Positions 16,412-24,842 of a stretch of DNA of 28,168 bases are shown here, piece by piece. Position 1 is the first letter of the stretch, and each line of letters begins with the position of its first letter. The DNA lies in assembly GCA_035906055.1 (NCBI GenBank), contig JAMIFV010000027.1, positions 1-28,168 of the forward strand. Reading direction: 5' to 3'. Under the pieces are notes generated by a model. It did not search any database and was not told where the DNA came from. It saw only the letters and a list, made by a program, of their open reading frames with translations. This DNA is from JAMIFV01 sp035906055. GTDB taxonomy: Bacteria > Pseudomonadota > Alphaproteobacteria > Rickettsiales > JABCZZ01. Position numbers and translations under genes: made by a program.

Positions 16412-17461
16412 ATGAAACTTCGTAGTCTGGCCTCAATACTGGTGTTGCAATGTGCTATAACCCTGCCTGCTTTTGCTCAGGAAGACGCGCAGGAAACTGC
16501 GCAGGATGCTGTGCAGCAGGTGGAGGCTGAAACGGCTGATGACGACGGAAAATTCAATCATTTCGAGAACTGGCTGGATGAGTTGCGCGCTGAAGCGCTG
16601 GCTGCCGGTATCGCACAGGATGTCATTGACGATGCGCTGGAAGGCATTGAAGAGCCGTCTGAGGATGTTGTCGTTAAAGACAGGTCGCAGCCGGAGATAA
16701 AAAAGACCTTCAAGCAGTATGTGAATAACGTGTTCACGGACAAAAAGGTAAAAGCCGCGCGCGTTGCCTGGAAGGATAACAGGCGGGTGATTGATCGCGT
16801 GTCGGACGCTTACGGCGTGCAGCCGCAGGTGCTGCTGGCGCTCTGGGGTATCGAGAGTAATTTCGGCCTCGTGCAGGGCAACCATTCCATTATCGAATCG
16901 CTTGTTACGCTGGCATATGATGGCCGCCGCAGCGCCTTCTTTCGTGCACAGTTGCTGGATGCCATGCGCATCATGCAGCAGGAAAATATAAGGAGCGCCG
17001 AGTTGCTCGGTTCATGGGCGGGCGCAATGGGGCAGGTGCAGTTCATGCCATCGAGCTTCCTCAGATATGCCGTGGATTACAGTGCAGACGGCAAAAAGGA
17101 CATCTGGACCAATAACGCTGATGCGCTGGCGTCCATGGCGAACTATCTCAAGTCTGAAGGCTGGGATGGTAATATGGGCTGGGGCATAGCCGTATCCCTG
17201 CCCAAAGAGAGCAAAGTGGAATGGGGCGAAATGAAAGAGCGCCTGCCGCTTGCCACATGGAAAAAATTCGGCGTGCGCCAGCGCAACGGCTCCATGCTCA
17301 CCGGCATTAAAGAAGAGGCGCGCCTGATACTGCTGGATAACGACCCCGCCAGCGCCTATCTGGTGTATCCCAACTTTGACGTTATCATGAAATGGAACCG
17401 CTCTACGTACTTCGCCACCACTGTCGGCCTGCTTTCTGACGCCATAGGAGAAGAAGAGTGA
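16412..17461 (+). CDS. mltB: Membrane-bound-type lytic murein transglycosylase B
   Basis: 349 residues. It cleaves the MurNAc-GlcNAc bond of peptidoglycan, forming 1,6-anhydro-MurNAc ends. A signal peptide spans MKLRSLASILVLQCAITLPA then FAQ, with no lipobox, so the protein is soluble or loosely attached in the periplasm. An acidic linker follows (~24-50). The SLT_2 catalytic domain has the catalytic Glu148 in LALWGIESNFG, then GSWAGAMGQVQFMPSSFLRY (~197-216), DALASMANYLKSEGW (~232-246), and NFDVIMKWNRSTYFATTVGL near the end. The C-terminal peptidoglycan-binding domain found in some relatives is absent. The stop overlaps the GTG of rlpA (GTGA), indicating coupled translation. The AGGGAG ribosome-binding site is clear. 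Confidence 0.92.
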   Translation: MKLRSLASILVLQCAITLPAFAQEDAQETAQDAVQQVEAETADDDGKFNHFENWLDELRAEALAAGIAQDVIDDALEGIEEPSEDVVVKDRSQPEIKKTFKQYVNNVFTDKKVKAARVAWKDNRRVIDRVSDAYGVQPQVLLALWGIESNFGLVQGNHSIIESLVTLAYDGRRSAFFRAQLLDAMRIMQQENIRSAELLGSWAGAMGQVQFMPSSFLRYAVDYSADGKKDIWTNNADALASMANYLKSEGWDGNMGWGIAVSLPKESKVEWGEMKERLPLATWKKFGVRQRNGSMLTGIKEEARLILLDNDPASAYLVYPNFDVIMKWNRSTYFATTVGLLSDAIGEEE

Positions 17462-18450
17462 AAAATTACCGTATAGCGTCTGTGGCGCTGCTGCTTTTTC
17501 TTGCTGCCTGCGACGCAAAGCAGCAGATGCCCCCCTATCAGGGCGTTAAGATCGGCAAGCCCTACCAGATATACGGGCGCTGGTACAAACCCAAATATGA
17601 GCCTAACTACGACGAGACCGGTGTCGCCTCGTGGTATGGCCCCGGGTTTCACGGCAACAAGACCGCCACGGGTGAAATTTATGACCAGCACGGCCTCACC
17701 GCTGCGCATCCCACGCTGCCGCTGCCTTCCATTGTAAGGGTGACCAACCTTGAGAACGGCAGGACCGCGCTGCTGCGTATCAATGACCGCGGGCCTTTCG
17801 CCAAGAACCGCATTATTGATCTTTCCAAGGCATCGGCAGACAGGTTGGGGGTCATCGGCAACGGCACAGCACGCGTGCGCGTGCAGTTCATGGACCAGCA
17901 GACCCAGCAATATGTCAGCGTCAGCAGCCAGAAGGGTATACAATATGCCATGAATGAGCTGAAGGACGTCGTGCCTGCGGAGGCCTCCGCCATAGAAGAC
18001 CTGCGCACCAAGCCGCAATTCTATGTGATGAAGGTTCCGGCTGACCAGCCCGCGCCGCCTGATTCTGTGGTAGTATCCGAGCATGAAGCGCAGAAGTACC
18101 CGACCAGGAATATTTTTGATGAGGCTGAAACGCTGGTGGCCAAAGATGAGGAGGCTACGCCAAAATCTTCCGCGCTTGAACTCACCAGCCCGCAACAGGG
18201 CAAGTTCCTGAATGCTCCCGGCGGCAATTATTATGTGCAGGCAGGCACGTTCGGCGTGGAAGATAACGCCAAGCGCCTCGCCAACCGTATCGAGCGTGAC
18301 TATAACGCCAGGATCGTGCGCTTGGTATCCGGAGACAAACCGTTTTACCGCGTGATGATCGGGCCGTATACGGAACAGGGGCACGCCAAAAGCACGCTCA
18401 GCAAACTCAATTCCATCGGCGTGGCGAACGCCAGAATAACCAGAGATTAG
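17458..18450 (+). CDS. rlpA: RlpA septal-ring lytic transglycosylase lipoprotein
   Basis: 330 residues from the GTG at 17458, whose last two bases overlap the mltB TGA. The start gives a lipoprotein signal: hydrophobic VALLLFLAA then Cys18, so the mature protein is lipid-anchored. The double-psi beta-barrel domain (~55-150) shows GVASWYGPGFHGNKTATGEI, LPSIVRVTNLENGR and RINDRGPFAKNRIIDLSKAS. After a long Pro/Glu-rich linker a SPOR domain occupies ~257-330 (NYYVQAGTFGVEDNAKRLAN, FYRVMIGPYTEQGHA). SPOR domains bind denuded glycans at the division septum, and RlpA homologues cut such strands. Placement directly after mltB and before a D,D-carboxypeptidase makes a peptidoglycan-remodelling set for cell separation. 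Confidence 0.94.
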   Translation: MKNYRIASVALLLFLAACDAKQQMPPYQGVKIGKPYQIYGRWYKPKYEPNYDETGVASWYGPGFHGNKTATGEIYDQHGLTAAHPTLPLPSIVRVTNLENGRTALLRINDRGPFAKNRIIDLSKASADRLGVIGNGTARVRVQFMDQQTQQYVSVSSQKGIQYAMNELKDVVPAEASAIEDLRTKPQFYVMKVPADQPAPPDSVVVSEHEAQKYPTRNIFDEAETLVAKDEEATPKSSALELTSPQQGKFLNAPGGNYYVQAGTFGVEDNAKRLANRIERDYNARIVRLVSGDKPFYRVMIGPYTEQGHAKSTLSKLNSIGVANARITRD

Positions 18451-18459
18451 GAGACATAA

Positions 18460-19590
18460 GTGCTGAAAAAGCTTTTTGCCGCATTGCTGGTGGCTTGCGT
18501 TGGATTCACTGCGACGGGCACATGGGCCATTGAAACGGCGGCCAAACAGGCCATAGTGATAGATGACAGCACCGGCACCGTGCTGTTTGAGAAGAACGCC
18601 GACGAAAAAATGCATCCGTCTTCCATGACCAAGCTGATGACGGTGTATCTGGTGTTCGAGCGCCTCAGGGAAGGCAGCCTCAAGCTTTCCGACACGCTGA
18701 CCGTGAGCGAAAAAGCGTGGCGCACGCAGGGTTCTAAAACATTCGTGAATATCGGCGGCAAGCTTACGGTGGAAGATCTGATTCAGGGTATCATCGTGCA
18801 GTCGGGCAACGATGCCTGCGTGGTGGTGGCCGAGGGCCTTGCCGGGAGCGAAGAGGCATTCGCCCAGAAGATGAACGATAAGGCCAGGCAACTGGGCATG
18901 AACAACACCAATTTCCTCAATGCCAGCGGCATGCCGCAAGAGCAGCATCTGATGAGCGCGCGCGATCTGGCCACGCTCAGCCACCACATCATCCACGATT
19001 TCCCGGAATATTATCACTATTACTCGCAGAAGGAATTCGTGCATAACGGCATCAAGCAGGGCAACCGTAATTTGCTGCTCTACAAGAACAGCATGATCGA
19101 CGGCCTGAAAACCGGCCACACGGAAGAGGCAGGGTATGGTATTGCTGTCTCCGGCAAGGATGAAAAGGGCCGTCGCATCATCGTTGTCATCAACGGAACC
19201 AAAGACGCCAAGGAACGAGCCGAAGAAGCGGAACGCCTGTTCTCCTTTGCACTACGGGATTTTGAAAGCATCACCCTTGCAAAAAAAGGCGATGTGATAG
19301 GTCAGGCGGATGTTTGGTTCGGCACTACGCCAACCGTGCCACTTACAGTTGGAAATGACGTTCTTATAACTATTCCCAAGACTAACCGCAGCAAACTTAA
19401 ATTCGTGCTCGGTTATAAATCTCCTGTACCGGCTCCCGTCAAGGCAGGCGAGCATATCGCGGACCTGCGCATCGAGTCACCCGATAGCCCGCCCGTAACA
19501 CTGCCTCTGGTGGCTGGCGCAAGTGTGGACAAACTTGGTGCATTTGCGCGTATCTTCCCCACGTTAAAATATCTGCTGTCAGGCCAATGA
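18460..19590 (+). CDS. D-alanyl-D-alanine carboxypeptidase (PBP5/6 family, dacA/dacC-like)
   Basis: 376 residues from a GTG at 18460 with AGGAG upstream. A signal peptide runs to about residue 24 (FAALLVACVGFTATGTWA). It removes the terminal D-Ala from peptidoglycan pentapeptides in the periplasm. All active-site motifs are present: SxxK as S55-M-T-K58 in HPSSMTKLMTVYLVF, SxN as S115-G-N in IIVQSGNDACVVVAE, and KTG at 217-219 in IDGLKTGHTEEAGYG. The C-terminal PBP5_C beta domain (~270-365) follows. The end, RIFPTLKYLLSGQ, could act as the amphipathic membrane anchor of this family. The stop overlaps the tmk start by ATGA. It lies 9 nt after rlpA. Confidence 0.95.
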   Translation: MLKKLFAALLVACVGFTATGTWAIETAAKQAIVIDDSTGTVLFEKNADEKMHPSSMTKLMTVYLVFERLREGSLKLSDTLTVSEKAWRTQGSKTFVNIGGKLTVEDLIQGIIVQSGNDACVVVAEGLAGSEEAFAQKMNDKARQLGMNNTNFLNASGMPQEQHLMSARDLATLSHHIIHDFPEYYHYYSQKEFVHNGIKQGNRNLLLYKNSMIDGLKTGHTEEAGYGIAVSGKDEKGRRIIVVINGTKDAKERAEEAERLFSFALRDFESITLAKKGDVIGQADVWFGTTPTVPLTVGNDVLITIPKTNRSKLKFVLGYKSPVPAPVKAGEHIADLRIESPDSPPVTLPLVAGASVDKLGAFARIFPTLKYLLSGQ

Positions 19591-20219
19591 AGGGGGCTTT
19601 CATATCGCTGGAAGGTGGCGAGGGAAGTGGCAAAACCACACAGGTGTCTTTGCTGAAAGACGCCTTTGCCAAAGCAGGAATTGACGCCGTGTTCACCCGT
19701 GAGCCCGGCGGTTGCGTGCAGGCGGACGCGATTCGCACTTTACTGCTGACCGGGGCAGGGGACAAATGGCAGCCGCTTACAGAAACACTGCTTTTTCAGG
19801 CGGCGCGTGTAGAACACGTCCAGCGTGTTATAAAACCTGCACTTGCTGGCGGCAGGCATGTGATAAGCGATCGTTTTTTTGACTCCACCCGTGTGTATCA
19901 GGGGCATGCGCGCGGCCTTGGCGTGGCATACATGCACGCGCTGCACCAGATCACCGTGGGGGATTTTACCCCCGACCTTACGATATATATTGATATAAGG
20001 CCGGAAGATGGCTTAAAAAGGGCCAATTCCCGCCAGGGAAATGAAACGAGGTTTGAGTCGCTCGACATCTCGTTCCACCACAAGGTGCGCGAGGGTTTTC
20101 TGCAATCCGCCGGGAACGAACCGCAGCGCTTTGCCGTGGTCGACGGAGGGCAGGCTAAAGAGCAGGTGTGCACACAAATTTTTGCGGCGCTGGATACGAA
20201 ACTGGGACTGAAGCTGTAA
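19587..20219 (+). CDS. tmk: Thymidylate kinase
   Basis: 210 residues. It phosphorylates dTMP to dTDP for DNA synthesis. The P-loop is GGEGSGKTTQ with Lys16 in MKGAFISLEGGEGSGKTTQ, followed by TREPGG (~38-43) and DRFFDSTRVYQGHARGL (~97-113), the substrate-binding DR(Y/F)xDST motif. The LID region RANSRQGNETRFESLDISFH (~149-168) has Arg residues outside the P-loop. The ATG overlaps the upstream carboxypeptidase stop (ATGA), and the stop overlaps the carbonic anhydrase start (TAATG). Normal length. Confidence 0.96.
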   Translation: MKGAFISLEGGEGSGKTTQVSLLKDAFAKAGIDAVFTREPGGCVQADAIRTLLLTGAGDKWQPLTETLLFQAARVEHVQRVIKPALAGGRHVISDRFFDSTRVYQGHARGLGVAYMHALHQITVGDFTPDLTIYIDIRPEDGLKRANSRQGNETRFESLDISFHHKVREGFLQSAGNEPQRFAVVDGGQAKEQVCTQIFAALDTKLGLKL

Positions 20220-20875
20220 TGGAAAAGAAAACGCTGAGCAGGCTGATAGAGGGCTACAAGGACTTTCACCGCGACTATAGCGGCCCCGAATATAATGCCT
20301 ACCGCAAGACAGCCGCCAAAGGACAGGCGCCGAAGGTAATGGTCATTTCCTGCAGCGATTCACGCGTGAGCCCTTCCATCGTGATGCGCGCGGATCTGGG
20401 AGACATTTTCCTCGTCAGCAACGTGGCGAATATTGTGCCACCTTACAAGCCCGGCAAAGGCACGCATCACAGCACCAGCTCCGCGCTGGAGTTCGCCGTG
20501 GGAACGCTGGGCGTGGAAGACATCGTGGTGATGGGACATAGCGGCTGCGGCGGCATACGTGCCCTGCTCGACGGCGCGCCTAAAGAGCTGGACGGGGAGT
20601 ATAGCTTTATAAGCCAGTGGGTTGGAATTATCAAAGACGCGGGCAAAAAAGTAGCCGCTCTGCCGGAAAAAGAGCGTTATACGGCCTGTGAGCAGGAAGC
20701 GCTGAAAATATCGCTGAGAAACCTCCTGAGTTTTCCCTGGATAGGTGAAAAGGCCAGGGCGGGTGATCTCCATGTTCATGCATGGCATTTTGATATACCA
20801 ACCGGCGCGATTCACGCTTATGATACGAACGAAGATAAATTCGTTCTGTTAGATACCTACAATGGCAAAGCGTAG
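20219..20875 (+). CDS. can: Beta-class carbonic anhydrase
   Basis: 218 residues starting at the ATG that shares one base with the tmk stop; the open frame extends upstream into tmk, but that part is not family-like. It interconverts CO2 and bicarbonate. Zinc ligands and catalytic dyad are visible: Cys45, Asp47 and Arg49 in VISCSDSRVSP, then His107 and Cys110 in VVMGHSGCGGIRALL, with GDIFLVSNVANIVPPY (~61-76) and HHSTSSALEFAVGTLGV (~83-99) in normal order. Likely cytoplasmic, supplying bicarbonate for carboxylations. Its 3' end overlaps holB by 14 nt. A carbonic anhydrase between tmk and holB is not the usual alphaproteobacterial order and suggests an insertion into the operon that kept translational coupling. 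Confidence 0.95.
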   Translation: MEKKTLSRLIEGYKDFHRDYSGPEYNAYRKTAAKGQAPKVMVISCSDSRVSPSIVMRADLGDIFLVSNVANIVPPYKPGKGTHHSTSSALEFAVGTLGVEDIVVMGHSGCGGIRALLDGAPKELDGEYSFISQWVGIIKDAGKKVAALPEKERYTACEQEALKISLRNLLSFPWIGEKARAGDLHVHAWHFDIPTGAIHAYDTNEDKFVLLDTYNGKA

Positions 20876-21926
20876 CGCAGCTGAAAAAAAAGAAGAAGAG
20901 TTAAGCATAACCCATCCGCGCATGCAGCATGAGCTGCTTGGCCACCACGAGGTTGAACAGCACCTGCTGCATCTCTATAATGCAAAACGCTTTCCGCATG
21001 CGCTGCTTGTCTCTGGCGGGCGCGGCATCGGCAAGGCAACCTTTGCTTACCGGCTGGCGCGCTTCCTGCTTACGCCGCAAGAGGCCACAGGAGGGCTGTT
21101 TGGCGATGCGTTGCCGCCGGAGTCGCTGCGCGTTGGGCCGGAAAAAGAAACCTTCAAGCGCATCGCCGCAGGCTCGCATTCCGACCTGCTGGCGCTGGAG
21201 GGGGACGACATCAAGATCGACCAGGTAAGGGCGGTGCCTGCATTCCTTTCCATGACCCCGGCGGAAAGCGACTGGCGCGTGGTGATCATCGACAGTGCCG
21301 ACGCCATGAACCGCAACGCCGCCAACGCGTTGCTCAAAACGCTGGAAGAACCGCCCGCGCGGGCAGTGCTCATCCTTATCAGCCACAATCCCGGCGCGTT
21401 GCTGCCTACAATCCGTTCACGCTGCCGCAGCGTTCGCCTTATGCCGCTGCATGAGAAACATTTCAGCGCGATCATCTCCGGCATATTGCCAGATATTACC
21501 ACCGAGCAAAAACATGCGCTTGCGGTGCTCTCTGGCGGTTCCGCAGGGGATGCTATCTTTTTCCACGAGCAGGGGGCGCTCTCCCTCTACCGTGATATTC
21601 TCGAGCAGATCGCCAATAACGAGACTACCGGCCTGCATGGCTTTGCCGATCGCCTCAACCGCAAGGAGGCGGCTAAGCAGTTTGAGACATTTGCACGGCT
21701 GTTCATGATCCTGCTGGCGCGCATGGCGACGCTGGCCAACCCCGCATTACAGGAAGTATTCATGGGCGAGAAGGGGGCGCTTGCAGCCATAAACGCTGGC
21801 AAGAACGCCGATGAATGGCTGGAAATATGGGATAAAAGCAACCAGTTGCTGACGGATACGGAAAATTTATATCTCGATAAAAAACAGTCTGTTATAACAT
21901 TGTTGCGGCAAATGCAACCTGCATAA
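20862..21926 (+). CDS. holB: DNA polymerase III delta' subunit
   Basis: 354 residues. A clamp-loader subunit that helps load the beta sliding clamp. The AAA+ core begins with HPRMQHELLGHHEVEQHLLH and FPHALLVSGGRGIGKATFAY, the Walker-A-like loop with Lys58. VVIIDSADAMNRNAANALLK and TLEEPPARAVLILISHNPGA follow, the box characteristic of delta' and gamma/tau proteins, then TIRSRCRSVRLMPL (sensor 1 and SRC motif). The C-terminal helical collar is present. The four-cysteine zinc module seen in some delta' proteins is not visible. The ATG at 20862 overlaps the end of the carbonic anhydrase gene by 14 nt with no clear ribosome-binding site; an in-frame Met at 20922 is a less likely alternative. Confidence 0.93.
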   Translation: MAKRSAAEKKEEELSITHPRMQHELLGHHEVEQHLLHLYNAKRFPHALLVSGGRGIGKATFAYRLARFLLTPQEATGGLFGDALPPESLRVGPEKETFKRIAAGSHSDLLALEGDDIKIDQVRAVPAFLSMTPAESDWRVVIIDSADAMNRNAANALLKTLEEPPARAVLILISHNPGALLPTIRSRCRSVRLMPLHEKHFSAIISGILPDITTEQKHALAVLSGGSAGDAIFFHEQGALSLYRDILEQIANNETTGLHGFADRLNRKEAAKQFETFARLFMILLARMATLANPALQEVFMGEKGALAAINAGKNADEWLEIWDKSNQLLTDTENLYLDKKQSVITLLRQMQPA

Positions 21927-21980
21927 ATGTCATAGAATCTTCATAAAATTACGTCAGCTCAGGTGATATATTGATCCTGT

Positions 21981-22346
21981 ATGGCAGAACCCAACGTCAC
22001 GCAGATACCCAAGGAAGACCTCGAAGCTGCTCAGAAGTGCATGGTGGCAGCAGGTTTGCTTGGCGCGAAAGAAGGGCATGCGGAAGTTAAAACAAGAGCA
22101 ATGGTGGTCGGAAGGCAGCCTGAACCTTCCCCAGCGGAATCTCCTCCGGCAAAGCTGGAAATACAAAATCCCCAGACGATGGGCATGGTGATCGTACAGG
22201 ACAACGAAAAGGCGATCATAAAGCTGATTGAGGGGGGTATGACTGGCGAGGGGCTTAAAATGCGGGAATTATCGCAGGAAGTGGCCGGAGAAGACCTGAA
22301 TACTGCCCTTTCATGCAGCGCGCCAAAAGCAGGGCGCGGCAGGTAG
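21981..22346 (+). CDS. Unrecognised small protein, 121 aa
   Basis: 121 residues starting MAEPNVTQIPKEDLEAAQKC. Not recognised. No signal peptide or membrane segment is seen. A short N-terminal helix (EDLEAAQKCMVAAGLLGAKE) is followed by a Pro-rich linker (PEPSPAESPPAKLEIQNPQT). A second segment (VIVQDNEKAIIKLIEGGMTG, ~70-89) is followed by a basic tail KAGRGR. It lies between holB and metG, with 54 nt before it and 51 nt after it. No strong Shine-Dalgarno is visible. Coding is plausible from frame and position but not certain. The gap to metG has a perfect GAATAC-T-GTATTC palindrome at 22378-22390. Confidence 0.5.
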   Translation: MAEPNVTQIPKEDLEAAQKCMVAAGLLGAKEGHAEVKTRAMVVGRQPEPSPAESPPAKLEIQNPQTMGMVIVQDNEKAIIKLIEGGMTGEGLKMRELSQEVAGEDLNTALSCSAPKAGRGR

Positions 22347-22397
22347 AAAATCCATTCTACACATTGCTTTTGCTGGTGAATACTGTATTCCTACCGC

Positions 22398-23948
22398 ATG
22401 AAAAAATATCCGTTTTATATCACCACCCCCATTTATTACGTCAATGACCGCCCGCATATCGGCCACGCCTATACATCGGTAGCGTGCGATGTGCTTGCCC
22501 GCTTTATGCGTCTGGACGGCAGGGATGTCAAATTCCTCACCGGCACCGACGAGCACGGTCAGAAAGTGGAAAAGTCCGCCAGGGCCGCAGGCGTAAGCCC
22601 CAAGGCATTCGTGGATGAAGTGTCGGTGCATTTCCGTGAGCTGACCAAGGTGATGAATATCAGCAATGATGATTTCATCCGCACCACCGATGCCCGCCAT
22701 ATCAAAAGCGCGCAGGCGCTGTGGAAGAAGATGCAGGAGAACGGTCATATCTACCTCGGCAGCTATGCCGGGTGGTATGCGGTGCGAGATGAGGCGTTCT
22801 ATGCGGAATCTGAACTTGTGGACGGTAAAGCGCCCACCGGGGCGGAAGTGGAATGGGTGGAAGAGCCCAGCTATTTCTTCAGGCTCTCGGCATTTGGCGA
22901 CAGGCTGCTACAGTTTTTTGAAGAAAACCCCACCTTCATCATGCCAGCCAGCCGCCGCAATGAGGTTATCAGCTTTGTTAAAGGCGGCCTGAAGGATCTT
23001 TCCATTTCGCGCACCACGTTCGAGTGGGGCATCCCCGTGCCGGGCGACGAAAAACACATCATGTATGTGTGGCTGGACGCGTTGGCCAATTACCTCTCGG
23101 CGCTGGGCTACCCTGAAGAGAACGCCGTGCAGTATAAGACCTACTGGCCTGCGGACATGCACATGGTGGGCAAAGACATCCTTCGCTTCCATACGGTATA
23201 CTGGCCTGCGTTCCTCATGGCTGCGGATATTCCTGTCACCAAGCGCGTATTCGCACATGGCTGGTGGACGATCGAAGGTGAGAAGATGAGCAAGTCGCTT
23301 GGCAATGTGGTCGCCCCGCAAGACCTCGTGACGCAATATGGGCTTGACCAGACGCGTTGGTTCCTGCTGCGTGAAGTTCCCTTCGGCAACGATGGCAATT
23401 TCTCCCGTGAGCGTATGGCCTCGGTAATCAATTCAGAGCTGGCCAATACGATCGGCAACCTCGTGCAGCGCACGGTTGCCATGGTGCATAAGAATTGCGG
23501 CGGCATAGTACCGGATGCCCACGGTGTGAATAAGGACGTGCTCGATCTTTCCTTCCTCGATAAAGTGCAGGTGACGGATGCCGCAACGCCGGAAAAAGTA
23601 GCGACGCTCTATTACGATTGTCGTTTTAACGAAGTGCTGGGCGACGTGCTGGCCATTGCCAATGAAGCGAACCAGTACATCGACACGAAAGCGCCGTGGA
23701 AGCAGAAGAAGGAAGACCCCAAGCTCATGGAAGCGACGCTTTACCATCTGCTCGAAGGCATTCGCTGCATCGCCATCATGTTACAGCCCGTCATGCCGGA
23801 AACCGCGTCAAAAATGCTGGTGCTGCTCGGCTATGAAGGCACGCCGGCCATGTTCTCAGCACTTAAGCCTGAGCATGCCTTAAAGCCCGGCACCGTGTTG
23901 CAGCAGCCGCAGCCTCTTTTCCCCAGGATTGAGGAAAAGAAGGAGTAG
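22398..23948 (+). CDS. metG: Methionyl-tRNA synthetase
   Basis: 516 residues, class I synthetase charging initiator and elongator tRNA-Met. The N terminus YPFYITTPIYYVNDRPHIGH carries HIGH at 20-23, and GEKMSKSLGN carries KMSKS at 296-300. LTGTDEHGQKVEKSA (~50-64) and FEWGIPVPGDEKHIMYVWLD (~208-227) are also family-typical. The connective insert lacks the cysteine knuckles that bind zinc in the E. coli type, so this is the metal-free form common in alphaproteobacteria and many Gram-positives. No C-terminal EMAP/Trbp111-like tRNA-binding domain is present. tatD begins 2 nt after the stop, so the pair is almost certainly an operon. Confidence 0.97.
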   Translation: MKKYPFYITTPIYYVNDRPHIGHAYTSVACDVLARFMRLDGRDVKFLTGTDEHGQKVEKSARAAGVSPKAFVDEVSVHFRELTKVMNISNDDFIRTTDARHIKSAQALWKKMQENGHIYLGSYAGWYAVRDEAFYAESELVDGKAPTGAEVEWVEEPSYFFRLSAFGDRLLQFFEENPTFIMPASRRNEVISFVKGGLKDLSISRTTFEWGIPVPGDEKHIMYVWLDALANYLSALGYPEENAVQYKTYWPADMHMVGKDILRFHTVYWPAFLMAADIPVTKRVFAHGWWTIEGEKMSKSLGNVVAPQDLVTQYGLDQTRWFLLREVPFGNDGNFSRERMASVINSELANTIGNLVQRTVAMVHKNCGGIVPDAHGVNKDVLDLSFLDKVQVTDAATPEKVATLYYDCRFNEVLGDVLAIANEANQYIDTKAPWKQKKEDPKLMEATLYHLLEGIRCIAIMLQPVMPETASKMLVLLGYEGTPAMFSALKPEHALKPGTVLQQPQPLFPRIEEKKE

Positions 23949-23950
23949 CC

Positions 23951-24733
23951 ATGCTGCTTGTTGATTCACACTGCCATCTCAATTTTCCGGAATTCAGGGA
24001 AGACCTTGAAGGCGTTATCGCGCGTGCGCGTGCGGCGGGCGTTGGCGTGATGCAGACCATCTGCACCGAAGTGGAAGAGTTTGATGAGGTGCACGGCATC
24101 GCTCAAAAGCATGACGGCATTTATTGCTCTGTAGGTGTGCACCCCAATGAGTCCGAACAGAAGAGTAAAGCCGAGCTGCAATTCCTGCTCTCCAGGGCAA
24201 AACACCCCAAGGTCATCGGCATTGGCGAGACGGGGCTGGATTATCATTACACTTACAGCTCACGCACCGCGCAGCAGGAGAGCTTCCGCATTCACATAGA
24301 CGCGGCACGCCAGACCGGTTTGCCAATCATTGTTCACACGCGCGAGGCGGATGAGGACACAGTGAACATAATGGCCGAAGAAATGCAGAAGGGGGCGTTC
24401 ACCGGCGTCATCCATTGCTTCACGTCTTCGCAGTGGCTGGCTGAGAAATCGCTCGATATGGGGCTTTATATTTCCATCTCCGGCATAGTGTCGTTCAAGA
24501 ATGCGCAATCTATCCGCGACACGGTGAAAACCGTCCCGCTGGAGCGGCTGCTGGTGGAAACGGATGCGCCGTTCCTTGCGCCCATTCCCCATCGCGGCAA
24601 GCGTAACGAGCCTGCTTTCACCAGATACACCAACAAGGTGGTGGCGGAACTCAAGGGTATAACCGAAGAAGCATGCGCTGCCGCTACCACGGCCAATTTC
24701 TTCCGTTTGTTTAACAAGGCAAAAGCGCCATGA
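23951..24733 (+). CDS. tatD: TatD-family metal-dependent DNase/hydrolase
   Basis: 260 residues. TatD/YcfH-type proteins are TIM-barrel metal hydrolases with 3'-5' exonuclease activity and a proposed role in DNA repair. Metal-site motifs are complete: LVDSHCHLNF with His7 and His9, IGIGETGLDYHYTYSSRTAQ with the bridging Glu, IIVHTREADEDT, VIHCFTSSQWLAEKSLDMGL, and LLVETDAPFLAPIPHRGKRN. AAGGAG precedes the ATG at about 5-nt spacing. It lies 2 nt after metG. The MBL-fold gene follows after 109 nt, mostly filled by a palindromic repeat. The order metG-tatD-MBL is widespread in alphaproteobacteria. Confidence 0.95.
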   Translation: MLLVDSHCHLNFPEFREDLEGVIARARAAGVGVMQTICTEVEEFDEVHGIAQKHDGIYCSVGVHPNESEQKSKAELQFLLSRAKHPKVIGIGETGLDYHYTYSSRTAQQESFRIHIDAARQTGLPIIVHTREADEDTVNIMAEEMQKGAFTGVIHCFTSSQWLAEKSLDMGLYISISGIVSFKNAQSIRDTVKTVPLERLLVETDAPFLAPIPHRGKRNEPAFTRYTNKVVAELKGITEEACAAATTANFFRLFNKAKAP

Positions 24734-24743
24734 ATATTCCGCT

Positions 24744-24829
24744 TGTCATTCCCGCAAAAGCGGGAATCCGGTCCTTATTTTTTGTGCCGTGCTACGGCAC
24801 ACTGGATGCCCGTTTTCACGGGCATGACA
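24744..24829. repeat. Dispersed palindromic repeat, copy 2
   Basis: An 86-nt element with perfect outer ends TGTCAT (24744-24749) and ATGACA (24824-24829). Three perfect hairpins sit inside: ATTCCCGC/GCGGGAAT (24748-24755 with 24760-24767), GTGCCGT/ACGGCAC (24784-24790 with 24794-24800) and ATGCCCGT/ACGGGCAT (24806-24813 with 24818-24825). It resembles the widespread proteobacterial GTCATTCCCGC-type repeats and ends 5 nt before the ribosome-binding site of the MBL gene. Confidence 0.8.
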
Positions 24830-24842
24830 AAAAAGAGGCATT

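Noticed and set aside
17356..19119. 587-codon open frame on the minus strand
   Set aside because: It lies antisense to mltB, rlpA and the carboxypeptidase gene, all of which have complete family motifs. The translation is His/Leu/Val-rich without domains, as expected for a shadow of GC-rich coding DNA.
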